A stretch of DNA of 64,000 nt from Ailanthus altissimus (Eukaryota; Streptophyta; Magnoliopsida; Sapindales; Simaroubaceae): NCBI GenBank assembly GCA_946807835.1, contig OX327710.1, forward strand, positions 10,404,501-10,468,500, written 5' to 3'. Each line of letters starts with the position of its first letter. Position 1 is the stretch's first letter. The notes below the pieces were generated by a model. It saw only the letters and a list, made by a program, of their open reading frames with translations. It was not told the DNA's origin and searched no databases. This document shows positions 33,292 to 45,617 of the stretch, one piece after another. The translations under genes were made by a program, and so were the position numbers.

Positions 33292-36200
33292 TGATAGGGA
33301 CGTAAAAGTATTATTATTATTATTTGTACTCAACTTTCGTATTTTACTCCAAATCATAACTATTTGACTATTTAATTGTAGTTTTTGAACATAAATAGAT
33401 GCATGATGAAAAATATGACGTATAAGAACAAATGGGAGGCAAATCGGACGTTAAACGAAGAAGTTACGCTCAAAATACGAAAGGGGCAACAAGCCAGCGA
33501 CTGAGTGCTGCGGCACCCAAGTCAGTATCTGAGCGCCGCAGTGCCCACATGTAGTAACCAGTATCCACGACTGGTAAGAATAAGTATTTATATATGTATA
33601 AATATACGTATTTTATTTGTATGTTGGTGATACTTGAATTATATATTGTTATTAGTAATGTTTTTATAGGTTAAGGATATACGATTAGTATTGGGTTTAT
33701 TTGTATGACTTTAGATTTATTTTAGGGACCAAATTGTTATACTTTGAAAATTTTAGGGGCAAATTTATAAATACCAAAAATTAGCCTCTTAGTATAAAAA
33801 TACACTTTTGAACCCTAATTTACCATTTTTAGGTTGAGCTACCCATTTTAAGAGAGAGAAGAGAGAAATAGAGGAGAGAGAAAGAGAAGAAGAAGAAGAA
33901 AAAGAAGAAGAAATTGGAATTTTGGATCTTTAGAGGTATATCACAACTAATTATCAATTTATTGGTGTTAATTAAGTTAATTTCTTTAAGTTTTGATTTC
34001 TGGAAATATGTATAATTGAGGATTTGATGTGTATTTCGTTTGATATTGTGAGAATTGATAATGATCTATAAGATAGCTTGATAAATCATGATGAATTGTG
34101 AAATTTCTGCTTGATAGTCTCTTGATCCAGGAATTTTATAAATTTTTGTAATTCGATTCTGGTTTTGAATTTTGAGTATATGAAATTAGACAAGTTTAGG
34201 ATCATCTGAGACTTTGAATCGATTCAAAATTCTGGAAATTGAATTTGTTGTGAATTTACCAAAATGACCCTGAAATTCTGGAAATTTCTTGTGTAAACAG
34301 TATAATACAGTGGAAAATAATTTTTGACCTACTGAATGATCTTTAAAAATTACGAATTTATGGAATATGATAGGTTTATATGTCTAATGTGATATACTCG
34401 AAAATGAGAATTTAGATCAATGTGGTTGAAGTGTTATGATTTTATAAAGTGTATCAGCTCATTGCAGTATTTGATTAACAGATTTTTAAAGCTATAGAAT
34501 AAAATAGTTTTAAAATACTTTTGGAAGTGATTTGAAAGTGAAATATTTATCATGGACTGAGATATATGGTGAGAGTGATTATGTGGTATTTTTATAATTT
34601 TTGAGTTAGTATATGATTTTATAAAATTGGGAGATTGAATACTGTTTAGTAAGTATCTTGATCATGTCAGGTTAGTAGTTTGGATTCGATGATGTGTATG
34701 GAATGGATTGTGTAGAAATTTTGATAACATAATCATATATAATAAGGATATATGAGTCAAGAATGGTATATTCTGATTTTGGAGTAATTGGACATCATTT
34801 GATGTATTAGAAAATTTTGTTAAGTGTAAGTGGTCAGAATGACAGGTTTTGAGAAACCAAGTATTTAGACCAATTTGATGTGATAAATGCATTGTGTATA
34901 AGTTTGTAAGCTATTTAAAGTATTTTGTGTGAATTGTGAGGCTTATGAAAGGATTAATCTCCATTGATAGGTTAAGGAGATTTAAGCCTTGTAGCTGAAA
35001 GTGTTAAGAGGTAAGTATACTAGACTTTTTACTGAAATCACAATAAACGTAGTAAATGTTTTGTATGATTTTGTAAATGTGGTTAGGAATATGTTTATGT
35101 TATGTCAAAGTATATTTTGATATGAAATGTAAAGATATGTATTTATGAATGTGAGCATGGACATACATGACATACATGTGTTTTTGAAAGTGAGCTTTCA
35201 AAATAAGATATGTTTAACAAAGAAAGCTTTTGAAGTATAATATGTCTATGAGAAATATTTTGTGTTTTGAGGGTACTTGAACTCACTGTTAACTTAGTAG
35301 GCATTTTATGTAATTTGTGGAGCCTTTATGTGTGGCCTTTCCTTCGGGATTGGTATATGTTATGTGTTCCGTATGTAGGGAGGATCCTATTGGTACCTAA
35401 AGGAAGAGTGAGTCATCACATTCGTGTGGTGGCGTATTGGTGCATGTGAGAGGACTCACCGATGATCAGGGTGAGGGTTTGGCTTTTACCTTCGGGCATG
35501 AGCATTATATATGTGTAATTTAAAGGCCTCACTTGTACTATTCCTCTCATACGGTATGTCACCTACGAGTGACATTTGGCTCATTATGTGATATGTGATA
35601 TGTAAGTCCTACTAAGTAGTAGTTGAGTGATGGTATTCTTATTATGTGTTTTGAAAGAATGTGTAAGCGCTTACATGATATGTGATTTGATAAGATTATG
35701 ATTTTGATTGATCACAGCATATCATACATATGCATTGTATACATATATGTATTTGTATTTGATATATGAAAAACTAGTATGCTTACTGAGTTTTATACTC
35801 ATTATAGTTTATGGTGATTTCAGGTAAATAAGGTGCATGTGTGCTTAGCGGATTTGGCAAGGCTTCTGCTGTTTCTTGGGTTCCCTAAGTTGCTAGGTTA
35901 CCGAGTGTTTCATTTGGGGACACGTGGGATATGATATTTGATTTGTCCCTATTGAATAAATACTTATGTATTATTTCATTGTGTGTGGATTGGATTTGGT
36001 TTAAGTTTTATAAAATGTGGTTATTGGATGATTTTAAGTAAGAATTTGCAATGGATATATTCTGGGCTCCCGGTAACAAAGTTGCTACTGGTGACGTAGT
36101 AGAGTGTTAATCTCTGAGAAAACTCTGCGTATCTCCGGTTTAATAATTGTCCCAGTCATAATTCAATTGCTATAATTCTGAAAGAAATTGAAATGAATGT

Positions 36201-37380
36201 TTAAATATTGTCAAGAGAAGTTTATATTTATATGTTAGGTTATGGTTGATTTTAGTGTTGAACGTACTAGCAACTTGCTAAGGATTCCTGTGTTGAATGA
36301 AAGTTGAAAATTTTGTGTAATATTATTTATGAGTGCACATGCAGTGAATGAATGTAAGTGATGTCGTGTGTCGGATCTTTTGGGTCTGGGGCGTGACACC
36401 ACAACCCAGTGCCGCGACGCTCACGGTGGTGAACAGTATCAAAAAATATTATTTTGCTACAGTGACTCGTAAACAGTATTTTGAAGATAAAAACCTATAA
36501 ATAAAAAGTCAAAAACCCTAAGAAAGAGAAGAAAAAAAGAAAGAAAAGAGGCAAAAACTTAGAGAGAGAATTCACAACACAAGATCAAAGATTGAAGAAC
36601 CAAGATCAAGATTGAAGCTTCAAGTCAAGATTGAGGGAAAAGTACATCAAGGAGTTGCTTTGATTAGTTTTTCTCCTCTTTCTTTATCATTATGTTCTTT
36701 TTCTTGTTGATCTTTATGAATTGGTTTGATACTTTTAGTTTTATGATGGGTTAATTTGTTCATCTAGGATTAGACTATGTAAACCTAGTATGGATTTGGA
36801 TTGTGTTAAATTTTAGTTTATGAACTTGATACATTCAATTGATTCATTCTATCTTATGTTTAATGCTTTCATTATACCTGATCAATATTTTGAATGATTG
36901 AGGAACCATGATGAACTCGACGAAGGGATTCATATGTTTAGCCTAGGGTAGTTTGATGCATGATCATAGGGTAACAACTATGAGTTTCATCTAGGATAGG
37001 CATTTATATAGGGTATAGTCACTTGACCATCGACAGAGGCTTGTGATGAGATTAGTGTCTAAACCAATTAATTTGTATTAAGAGATTAACTAAGAGGTTA
37101 ATGAATCTAATAAAATACTAGGGGACGAGTCAAAACCCTAGATTATTTTTATTTGTGAATTCTACTCTTTATCTTTGTTTAGTTAATTGATAGAATTAGA
37201 TTAGGTAAATAAATTTCAGATTGTGATTTTCTGAATAAAAGTTAAGTAGGCATAATTTTAGTACTTGATTTATAGAATTAGATTGTATAGTCCCCGTGGG
37301 ATCGATATCTGGACTTAAAATTCTATATTACTTAACACGATAGTGTGCACTTGTGCTTAGCTACTATAGTATAACAATCA
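33292..37380 (+). repeat. 5' LTR of the pol-less element (copy C), interrupted
   Basis: Starts TGATAGGGACG and ends AACAATCA. A foreign solo LTR occupies 33550-36398; without it and the 5-bp duplication this LTR is 1235 bp. It also lacks about 125 bp near 37010 compared with copy D. Confidence 0.85.
33550..36398 (+). repeat. Solo LTR, 2849 bp, chromovirus-like
   Basis: TGTAGTAACC..GGGGCGTGACA with exact duplication CCACA at 33545-33549 and 36399-36403. The 'gggtctggggcgtgaca' end and the size suit the Tekay/Del branch, judged from general likeness only. A GA-rich run lies at 33855-33910. No coding frame. Confidence 0.8.
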
Positions 37381-37386
37381 AGTTTT

Positions 37387-37404
37387 TAGCGCCGTTGTCA
37401 GGGA
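37387..37404 (+). other. Primer binding site of the pol-less element
   Basis: TAGCGCCGTTGTCAGGGA differs from the tRNA-Asp complement at three places, all C-to-T or G-to-A transitions, as in decayed methylated DNA. Confidence 0.7.
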
Positions 37405-37539
37405 CTAGTTTTATCTATTTTTTAGATCAATACTAATACTAAGCTACTTACTTTTAATTCAATTTTTTATTTTTATTTTTATTTTATCTTCTTCTTTTTA
37501 CTTTGATTTTCTTTTTATTTTACTTTGACAGTTCATACC

Positions 37540-38700
37540 ATGGAGGGAAACAACGATCACATCAACAATCCTGTGTGTTGAGCCCATGATACCACAGAAA
37601 GCTTTAAAAGAGCATGTTATCCCAACTACAAATAGTGTTCAATCTAGCATTCGGTGACCAACCGTCAACGTTAATAACTTTGAGATCAATCCGAATATTA
37701 TTCAGATGTTGAAAGAAACTGTACAGTTTAGCGTAGTCCCAATGACGATCCTAACATGCATATCATAAATTTTTTAGAAATATGTGATACCTTCAAATAC
37801 AACGGAGTTTCCGATGATGCCATTAGATTGAGATTATTCCCTTTCTCCTTAAGGGACAGAGTTAAGGGTTGGTTGATGTCATTACCGTCAGAATCCATAT
37901 CGACGTGGGAAGATTTAGCACAGAAAGTTTTAGCCAAGTTCTTTCCACTAGCAAAGACAGCAAAGATGAGGAATGACATCACCTCATTCAGTCAGATTGA
38001 TGGAGAGTCATTGTATGAGGCATGGGAGCGCTTCAATGACATATTGAGAAAGTGTCTTTATCATGGAGTCCCTAAATGGCTATTAGTCCAAACGTTCTAT
38101 AATAGATTAGTTGGCCATTTGAGGACTATTATAAATGCCGCTGCTGGAGGAGCTTTGATAAATAAGTCTACAGATGAGGTTTATTATTTATTAGAAGAAA
38201 TGACATCAAATAGTTACCAATGGCCACCAGAGAGAGTTACACCTAAGAGAGTTGTTGGTATATATGAGATTGACGCATTCAATGCATTGGTAGCACAAAT
38301 CAATTCATTATCCAAGAAGTTTGATGCAGTGAATGCCATCAAAACTCGACAAGTGATATGTGACTTTTGTGGTAATAATCACATGAATGGGTGATGCATG
38401 AAAGCAGCAAATTATGTGGACAATTTCAATCGTCAACAACCTATCCCACAATTAAATTCCTACAATCCGAGGTGAAGAGATCATCCTAACTTCTTTTGGC
38501 ATTACAACCAAGAGGAGCCATTTCGACCAATGAATCCCCCAGGATTTCCACCACCACAAGAAAAAAAGCCGACATTGGAAGACATATTTATGCAATATAT
38601 AAAATCCAATGATGCCATCCTACAGAATCATTCAACATCTTTGAAGAATTTAGAGGTTCAAATAGGACAACTTTAGGAGACCTCATGGCACTTTACCAAT
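37540..38700 (+). pseudogene. Athila gag relic
   Basis: ATG at 37540 (MEGNNDHINNPV) is followed by a stop at codon 14. In the same frame 37756-38394 stays open and reads DAIRLRLFPFSLRDRVKGWL, SFSQIDGESLYEAWERFNDI and a knuckle start CDFCGNNH. More stops follow to about 38700. It is homologous to gag of the LOG element but clearly a different subfamily. Confidence 0.8.
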
Positions 38701-38971
38701 CGATACTGAGACAAATTCAAAAGAGAATGTAGAGCTATGCCAAGCCATCAACTTGAAGTGTGGTGAGATTTTATAAGAAAACACATCCATACCACCACAA
38801 CCAAGTATAGAGGAGAAGGATGTACAAAAAAATAAAGTACAACCATATAGACCGCCTATTTCTTTTCTTCAAAGGCAACAGAGGTGTCAAACAAGTGTTG
38901 AAACAAATAATCAGCAGCATCCCAGTCCAAAAAATAGTACAGAATCTCAGAAAAGTGCAGAATTCTCAACA

Positions 38972-39418
38972 ATGAAACGTGCAGAAACTGGTATTAAAGT
39001 ACAACATTCTAAGGTTCAAAAAAGTGACAACACAGTAGAAAATACCAGTAACAAAGAACAGAATCAGCCCATGCGCACTACATTACTTGACTGTTGTAGC
39101 ATTAATATTGTACCATCAAACATCGAAAAGCTCAAAGACATGGAGATGTTGAATTATCACATCAAAAAGAATGTGTTAAGGCATAGAAAGAGAAAAAATA
39201 AGAAGAAGAAGAAGCAGCACAATGATAGGATCAAAGAGAATGGCACAAAAGAGACATTTTACCGGTCTAAAGTTCAAGTCTTTTCAGAGAAACATGAGGA
39301 GAAAGAGGAACAAGTTGATGCTCAAGATCTAATAAATAAGATGTGGAAGCTAAAAGAAAAAAAGCCTAACAAGAGCACATATAAATATGCTTTCACCATT
39401 GACTTTGATCCTCCATAA
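38972..39418 (+). CDS. Lys-rich frame of unknown function in the pol-less element
   Basis: Open for 148 codons; the real frame may have begun upstream, since related sequence with stops extends from 38700. It is hydrophilic with a strongly basic patch (RHRKRKNKKKKKQ near residue 70) and ends YKYAFTIDFDPP. It lies between gag and the conserved noncoding block where pol would be expected. I recognise no domain; it may be the joint of an old internal deletion that fused gag to later sequence. Confidence 0.4.
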   Translation: MKRAETGIKVQHSKVQKSDNTVENTSNKEQNQPMRTTLLDCCSINIVPSNIEKLKDMEMLNYHIKKNVLRHRKRKNKKKKKQHNDRIKENGTKETFYRSKVQVFSEKHEEKEEQVDAQDLINKMWKLKEKKPNKSTYKYAFTIDFDPP

Positions 39419-41035
39419 GAGTAGAAAAAGTCCCGCCAAGCCGACGGCGTTAAATTAAGCGCTTATTGGGAGACAACCTAAGTAAATTTTTATTTTTTAT
39501 TAGTTTATTTTTAGTTTTAGTTATGTTAGTTTCTTTGTTTCTTTTAGGAATAAAATAAGCAAGTCAAGCATTCAAGAAAGCAGCTCAAGCAATTTCAAGC
39601 ATTATAAGTAAAGGAATACCACAATCTAATCAATGGACAACAATGTTGCATTGTTTCAACTTCATCTACTAAGGGAGTTTTTCTTACTTTTAAGTTTATT
39701 TTTAGACATTGAGGACAATGTCTAATTTAAGTTTGGGGGTGAAAAACACACTTTCTTGTGTCTAATTTTACTGCTTATATTAGTTGGTTGTCTTGTGAAG
39801 TAAATTTTTTTTAGATTGTTAAGTTTTGGTTGAGAGGATGATCATTAATCCATGATAAGAAATAAAATATTTGCTGAATTTATTTTCACAAGTTTTTAAG
39901 AAATAATAGATGCTTGAGATAACTCTTATATCATGATTTTTAGATTGAGTTCAAACTTATTTTTGAGCACATTGAAAGAAGCATGTATTAGTTGAATTTT
40001 TTGCATAAAGTTATTCATGCTTAAGTAGTACACCACAGTCTCGAAGATCAACACTCTAGAACTTGCTTGATTACTACTTGAGGCGAAATCCTATAATTCA
40101 TATGCTTAGGGAAATGACATTAGGCCATCTTTGGACCGTTTGAGTCTTTTCGAGCCTACCTTATATGTATATTTATCCCTAGTCACCTCGTTTGAGCCTA
40201 ATTATCCTTTTTTTTCTGTTTAACCACATTACAAGCCTAAAGACTTTGAGTTTACTTACCCTAAAATCTACCGGTAGCACCATAAACCTTGAGTTTACTT
40301 AGAAATATTCTTAAAATAAAAAAGGTTATAGATGTATGAAAGAAGGGTACTGCAATGGAAAGCAATAAATCTTGAAGGTGCATATCAATCTAAGTTTGGG
40401 GGTACATAAAAAAAAATGTTTAAATGCATAATACCCCTAGCTTAAGAAAAATAAGAAATTCTTTGCAAAAATGTGATTGAAAGAAATATGGGAATAGCAT
40501 AAGTTTGGGGAAAGAGATGAATAATCAAGGAGGAGAAGGAATCAAAGGGGTTTCTAAGTAAAGTTTAGGTGTTAATGGTGTGATTTGCACTTTATATATA
40601 TCTTTATATCCCACCTTTACTTTAGCCTTACATTACAAACTAATTAAAGTCATAAACAGATCCCTAAACATGTGTATTTCTACATTAGTGGAGAGTAGTA
40701 TGAAAAGCAAGCTTATGAAAGTGTTATAAATTTAAATATGCCGAGATATCATATTTATGTACTTTCTTAAGTATTGAGTAAATCTATGTTCTATTTAGCT
40801 AATTACTTGCTTATTACACACACGCACAAGTGATCATTTATAAAGGAAAATAAAGTACTTGATCAATGGTATGAGGATTGTTAAAAGTTGTTTATTGATT
40901 TCTGAAGAGCCTTGTGCTATTTTTAACAGCCTTAATTTGAGACTATGATGATGATTGTTTAATCAACTAAAACTTATTTTTAGTTTTTAAATTTTATTTT
41001 TGAGTCATGAATAAGTTGTGAATGTTTTTCTTTAT
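39419..41035 (+). other. Untranslated 3' region with repeated G-run modules
   Basis: Contains the Athila-typical block AAGCGCTTATTGGGAGACAA (39457-39476), a perfect 8-bp hairpin AGACATTG-AGGA-CAATGTCT (39704-39723) followed by TTTAAGTTTGGGGGTG (39727-39742), and further AAGTTTGGGG runs near 40391 and 40500. No gene. Confidence 0.65.
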
Positions 41036-41075
41036 TTTGCTCGAGGACGAGCAAAGTCTTAAGTTTGAGGGTATT
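41036..41075 (+). other. Terminal hairpin and polypurine tract
   Basis: TTTGCTCG-AGGA-CGAGCAAA (41036-41055) is followed by TTAAGTTTGAGGGTATT and the LTR start TGACAGG at 41076. Confidence 0.75.
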
Positions 41076-42124
41076 TGACAGGGGCGTAAAAATATTATTA
41101 TTATTTGTACCGAATTTTGTATTTTACTCCAAATCATAACTATTTGGCTATTTAATTGTGATTTTTGATCATAAATAGATGCATGATGAAAAATGTGACA
41201 CATAGGAACAAACGAGAGGCAAATCGGACGTCAAACGAAGAAATTACGCTCAAAATACGAAATAGGTACCAGGCCAGCGACTGAGCGCTGTGACGCCCAG
41301 GTCAGTATCTGAGCACCGCGGTGCCCACAACCCAGTGCCGCAGCGGTGAACAGTATCAAAAAATAGTATTTTGCTACAGTACCCATGAACAGTGTTTTGA
41401 TATAGTGACTCGTAAAACAGTATTTTGAAGACAAAAACCTAGTATAGATTTGGATTATGTTAAATTTTAGTTTATGAACTTGATAGATTCAATTGATTCA
41501 TTCTATCTTGTGTTTAATGCTTTCATTATACCTGATCAATATTTTGAATGATTGAGGAATCATGATGAACTCGATGGAAGGATTCATATGTTTAGCCTAA
41601 AGTAGTTTGATGCATAATCATAGGGTAATAACTATGAGTTCCATCTAGGATAGACATATACCTAGGTGGCATGTATGGTATAATTTAGACTTGATCTTAA
41701 TAAATTACATTCTGATTTGATTACCATAGACATATAGGTGATTGTTAGAATGCATAATATAGTCACTTGACCATCGACTGAGGCTTGTGATGAGATTAGT
41801 GTCTAAACTAATCAATTAGTATTAAGAGATTAACTAAGTGGTTAATGAATCCAATAAAATACTAGGGGATGAGTCAAAACTCTAGATTATCTTTATTTGT
41901 GAATTCTACTATTTATTTTTGTTTAGTTAATTGATAGAATTAGATTAGTTAAATAAATTTCAGATTGTGATTTTCTGAATAAAAGTTAAGTAGACATAAT
42001 TTTAGTATTTTATTTATAGAATTAGATTGTATAGTCCCTATGGGATCGATATCTAGACTTAAAATCCTATATTACTTGATACGATTGTGTGCACTTGCAC
42101 TTAGCTACTATAGTACAACAATCA
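41076..42124 (+). repeat. 3' LTR of the pol-less element (copy D, 1049 bp)
   Basis: Same family as copy C. It lost about 290 bp between two AACCTA-like sites (junction near 41436-41445), where copy C still has the transcribed 'ccctaag..gagagaa' stretch. No gene. Confidence 0.85.
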
Positions 42125-42290
42125 TTCGCCGTGATCGGTTCAACCTTCGCTTTATTTTCACCGTCACCGGCTCATCGCTCGCGAAGCAATTCGCTGTGAT
42201 CGATTTGACCTTTGCTCTATTGTCACCATCACCGAGTCGATGCTGATAGAGCAATTCACCGTGATCGGTTCTACCTTTTTAGAGCATCAC
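42125..42290 (+). repeat. 65-bp tandem repeats, right part
   Basis: Two to three further units of the array at 33048-33291, starting with the duplicated TTCGC. Confidence 0.8.
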
Positions 42291-43104
42291 ACCTGGACAG
42301 CTCGGTGGGGCGAGGGCTGTGGCTCTTCCACAGCATTACCATGGGTTACACCGTAGCGCCCATTGAAGAGGGTTGAACCGTGGCTTTTCCATTGTATCAC
42401 TGTGGCCTTTCTACAGCACCTATGACACACTGTTCAACGTTATTACACCGAGACGATCCTTCAAGAGTATTGAAGATCCCCATCTGACATGGCTCAGATT
42501 ACCCATTTTGGATTGCACCAATGATTGGCACACACTAGGGGCAGCCCGGCTACTCAATTGAATACGACACCGCCCTAAGATGCCCCAAGTAGCTTCTACT
42601 TCAAACTACTCCTAAATTACAGTCCAAATAAATGCGCCCACGTAACCGTGCCGACCACAAAAAGCTGTTTAGCCATTGTTTTTGGGTCCATGAGTTGAAA
42701 ACGATTAATTGCTAGTCGGTCCTAACTAAAGCCATTCGAAAGACCAGTCAATCCATTTTTATTATTATTATAAGTTTATTCTCATTCATGAAATATCAGT
42801 TAGAAACGACAATTATAACTAACGGTTCAGTTTTGGAAGTACGTTTTATAAGCGGTTCGACTATCTCAACAAACCACGTTGTGAAGAGAAAAATCTACTC
42901 TGAGCAGGTAAAGAAGAACGAGCACACATTGGAAGAAAATTAAATAGTCTATTCATTAAAGATTTGAGTACATCAGTCAATCACCACAAAAAAAAAGATA
43001 AGATGAACAAACGACCAAAGACAAGAATAAACAAAAAAAAAACTCTAGAGAAATAACTATTGAGAGACGACTGTAGAGAAGTAGCTGTTGAGGAACCAAT
43101 CCAT
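42291..43104. other. Tat 3' region, no gene seen
   Basis: About 0.8 kb without coding character between the tandem repeats and the antisense gene. Frames here are short and unlike known proteins. Confidence 0.5.
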
Positions 43105-45617
43105 TTATACAATAGGAGCAGAATCGTGCCTATCCAGGCCCACGATGGGACCTGCCACAGGAACGTTGCTGATCAGAGGAACTGCAGCAGCGGGCGAGTC
43201 GACCGAGACATTTGCAATTCCTTGTGGTTCAGCGGTGGCAATGCCACTGATTTGCCCATGGTTGGTAAGAGGGGTCACCTCACCACTGCTCACAACAACA
43301 CTTCCAGAACGGGCGAGCACGCCAGCCAAAGGGGGTTCATCGCCACCAGCGTCATCAGGTACCGGTGGTCATCATCATGGGCTTCGGAAGTATCCCCTTC
43401 ATGGAAAGTGCTACCAGTTGCCAAGGACCACAATCATTGGAGGTCAATTTCTGGGTAATGCTCCTCAAAAAGGGCGATGGACCTCTGAAACCCTTCCATC
43501 GCGCCTTGATGAAAGCCCTCCTTATGACCAACCAACCACTGGTTGTGCTGCTACTCAAGTTGGGCCACAAGAGAGGATCGACTCTACTCAACCAACTCCC
43601 TCTCCTTTTGTGCGGCCCCGAGTTGCGCTTCAAGTTCTTCATTTTAGCACGTCAGCTCACTAATTCTAACCCCTGCCACCGCTAGGTTGTTCGTCATCGT
43701 CTGCTCGACCAACTATTTTTGGTGCTCAAGCTCAGACAACCTGCTCTCCGCCTCGGCCCTAGCGATCATCATCTCCTCGAGTTTGATCCCCGCCTCATCG
43801 GCCATCTTCCACTCCTGCTTGGCAATCCTCTTCGCACGCTGAGTCTCTACCTGAGACCGAGAAAGATCATCCTTCGCTTTTTGAGCACAAGTCATGAAAC
43901 TAGGGATCTCGACTCGGAATCGAGAAATAAGGAAAATGGACTGCCAAAAAAAAAGTCAAAAGCAAGCAAAGTATAAAAGAGAAACAATCCAGTTGTTAGG
44001 TAACTTACATCAAGAGCCGATCCCAGTGCGACGTTGAACCCCATGGCGGGATCTAGGGAGGACACTTGACCCGCCCAGGTGGGGGTCACATACCTCTCCA
44101 TGTTCTTCATAACTAGGAGCAAAAGCCCAAGTCTTCTCTGGCCTCTGGGGCCAGAGCGAAGGAGGACACTCGAGACGGCCCCTCGCGGGAGGACCTCTCT
44201 TTCTGCCTCAGAGAGCTCGACGAAAATGCGGCTAGCCAACTAGTACAGCCTAAGTTGAGGAAGAAGCGAGGGTCTTGCCTTTTGCTCGACGTTTGGATGG
44301 AAAGAGAGTCCTGATGCAGAGTTTCAGTGGAACCCCTCTCCCGGAGAGTCAGACCCGGGGAAGGCCTATCCTCACCGGCCCAATCACCAGCAGACGGTGA
44401 AGACGACCTTCCCCGAGAAGGCCCCCTCCCCCGGCCCCTCCCGGAACTAAACAACATTCCCATAATATTATCGGGGTTTAAAGGCCCCCGTCTACCAGAG
44501 GAATAGCCTTTCTTTCGGTTCCTCTTCCTCCTCTCGCTACCTCCTTATTAAGACATTCATAAAATTTGCATTATCATAAGAATCAAAAAAGGGGAGGAGG
44601 GGAAGAGAGAGTAAAGGGAGATGGAAACTTACTTCAGGTTCGAGGCAGAGACGGAACAGATGGTACTAGTTCCGATTCGACAAGGCTGGACGAGGATAGC
44701 AGCTCATAAACTGGGCAAATGTGTTACAGTGCAGCGTCGATCCGAATGAGAGTCTATTCAGAAACTTCCACATCGGTCACCCAGGTAACTGCAAAAAGGG
44801 GCAAGCAAAGTCAGTCGTGCCGAGCAAATCAATTGAGCCCAACTTAGTAATACAAGAATCAAGACCTGCATCCGCAGAAAAGACAGCGGGGACGACCCAC
44901 TCTCCCCTATCCCTCTTGGGGACCCTTTAACCTTACTCTCCACTATCCTTCGACCGACCCGGATTAGGTTCTGAAGGCTGTGAAACAAGAGGTAATAGAA
45001 ACCTCTCTGACTTTTAGCATTGCTCCTGAAATGGTACAGGTAGCATAACTCTCGAAAATGTGAGGGACTACCCTGCCTTTGACCACAAAACATACAAGCT
45101 TGCAAGCACTCTTCAAGAGTTCGGGCCTAGTTGGGAGGGGTTATCCTGAAGCAGGCCAACATTTTGGCAAAATATCATTGTATAGGAAGCCTGAGTCCTA
45201 GCCTCAAGAATTCAACATGAATGGCCACTTTACCATCATGAGGGCTGCTCAGATAATCCTCCTCGGAGGGCAGCCTAAGGGTGACCGACTCAGTAATATC
45301 ATAGGAATACCTGATCAGGGTCAGGACATCCTCGCTAAGGAAAGAAGTGCGGTATCAAGTATTCATTTCATACGTCACGCCCTCACTTTTTACAGTGTCC
45401 TCGGGGTCGTTGCCTTCATCCTCTTTGGAGTTCGAGACCGGTTCGGCCTCATGTAAAGATACTTCAGGCAAGGGAACTCCACCCACAGAGGTGGATGCTC
45501 CCTCATTCGCCCTAATTCCCCTGACCCATTTAACCAATGGGGGTCTGGGGACTGTTCCCCTTCCTTAACCGCCATGTCTACGATTGGAAAGTCCGGAATG
45601 ACACTGGAGGCCATCAA
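43105..45617 (-). pseudogene. Antisense accessory gene of the Tat element (gypsy-transposon domain plus coiled coil)
   Basis: Runs against the element. From ATG 45617 (MASSVIPDFPIVDMAV) the reading shifts frame and gives DVLTLIRYSYDI, HVEFLRLGLRLPIQ and CFRITPPN, then FRELCYLYHFRSNAKSQRGF. This is the pattern of the 'putative gypsy type transposon' domain (Pfam Transposase_28), seen in antisense accessory frames of Tat elements. Downstream, 44239-43892 holds a likely intron donor (GATGTAAGTTACC) with an acceptor near 43896, and 43895-43713 encodes a charged coiled coil (KDDLSRSQVETQRAKRIAKQ). Stops at several places mark it as dead. Function in the family is unknown. Its TATA box is at 45976-45983. 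Confidence 0.6.

Larger units (their letters stand above)
33292..42124 (+). mobile_element. Athila-type element without pol (copies C and D as LTRs)
   Basis: LTR 33292-37380, PBS 37387-37404, gag relic from 37540, a Lys-rich frame at 38972-39418, then about 1.7 kb untranslated with hairpin/G-run modules, polypurine tract and LTR 41076-42124. The TTCGC duplication is exact. I find no protease, RT, RNase H or integrase between gag and the 3' region, so it depended on a helper. Same LTR family as the single LTRs at 6598 and 26866. Confidence 0.85.

Noticed and set aside
43060..43685. Overlapping plus-strand frames of 106-191 aa
   Set aside because: They lie opposite the decayed antisense gene of the Tat element in GC-richer DNA, where long chance frames are expected; no domain seen.
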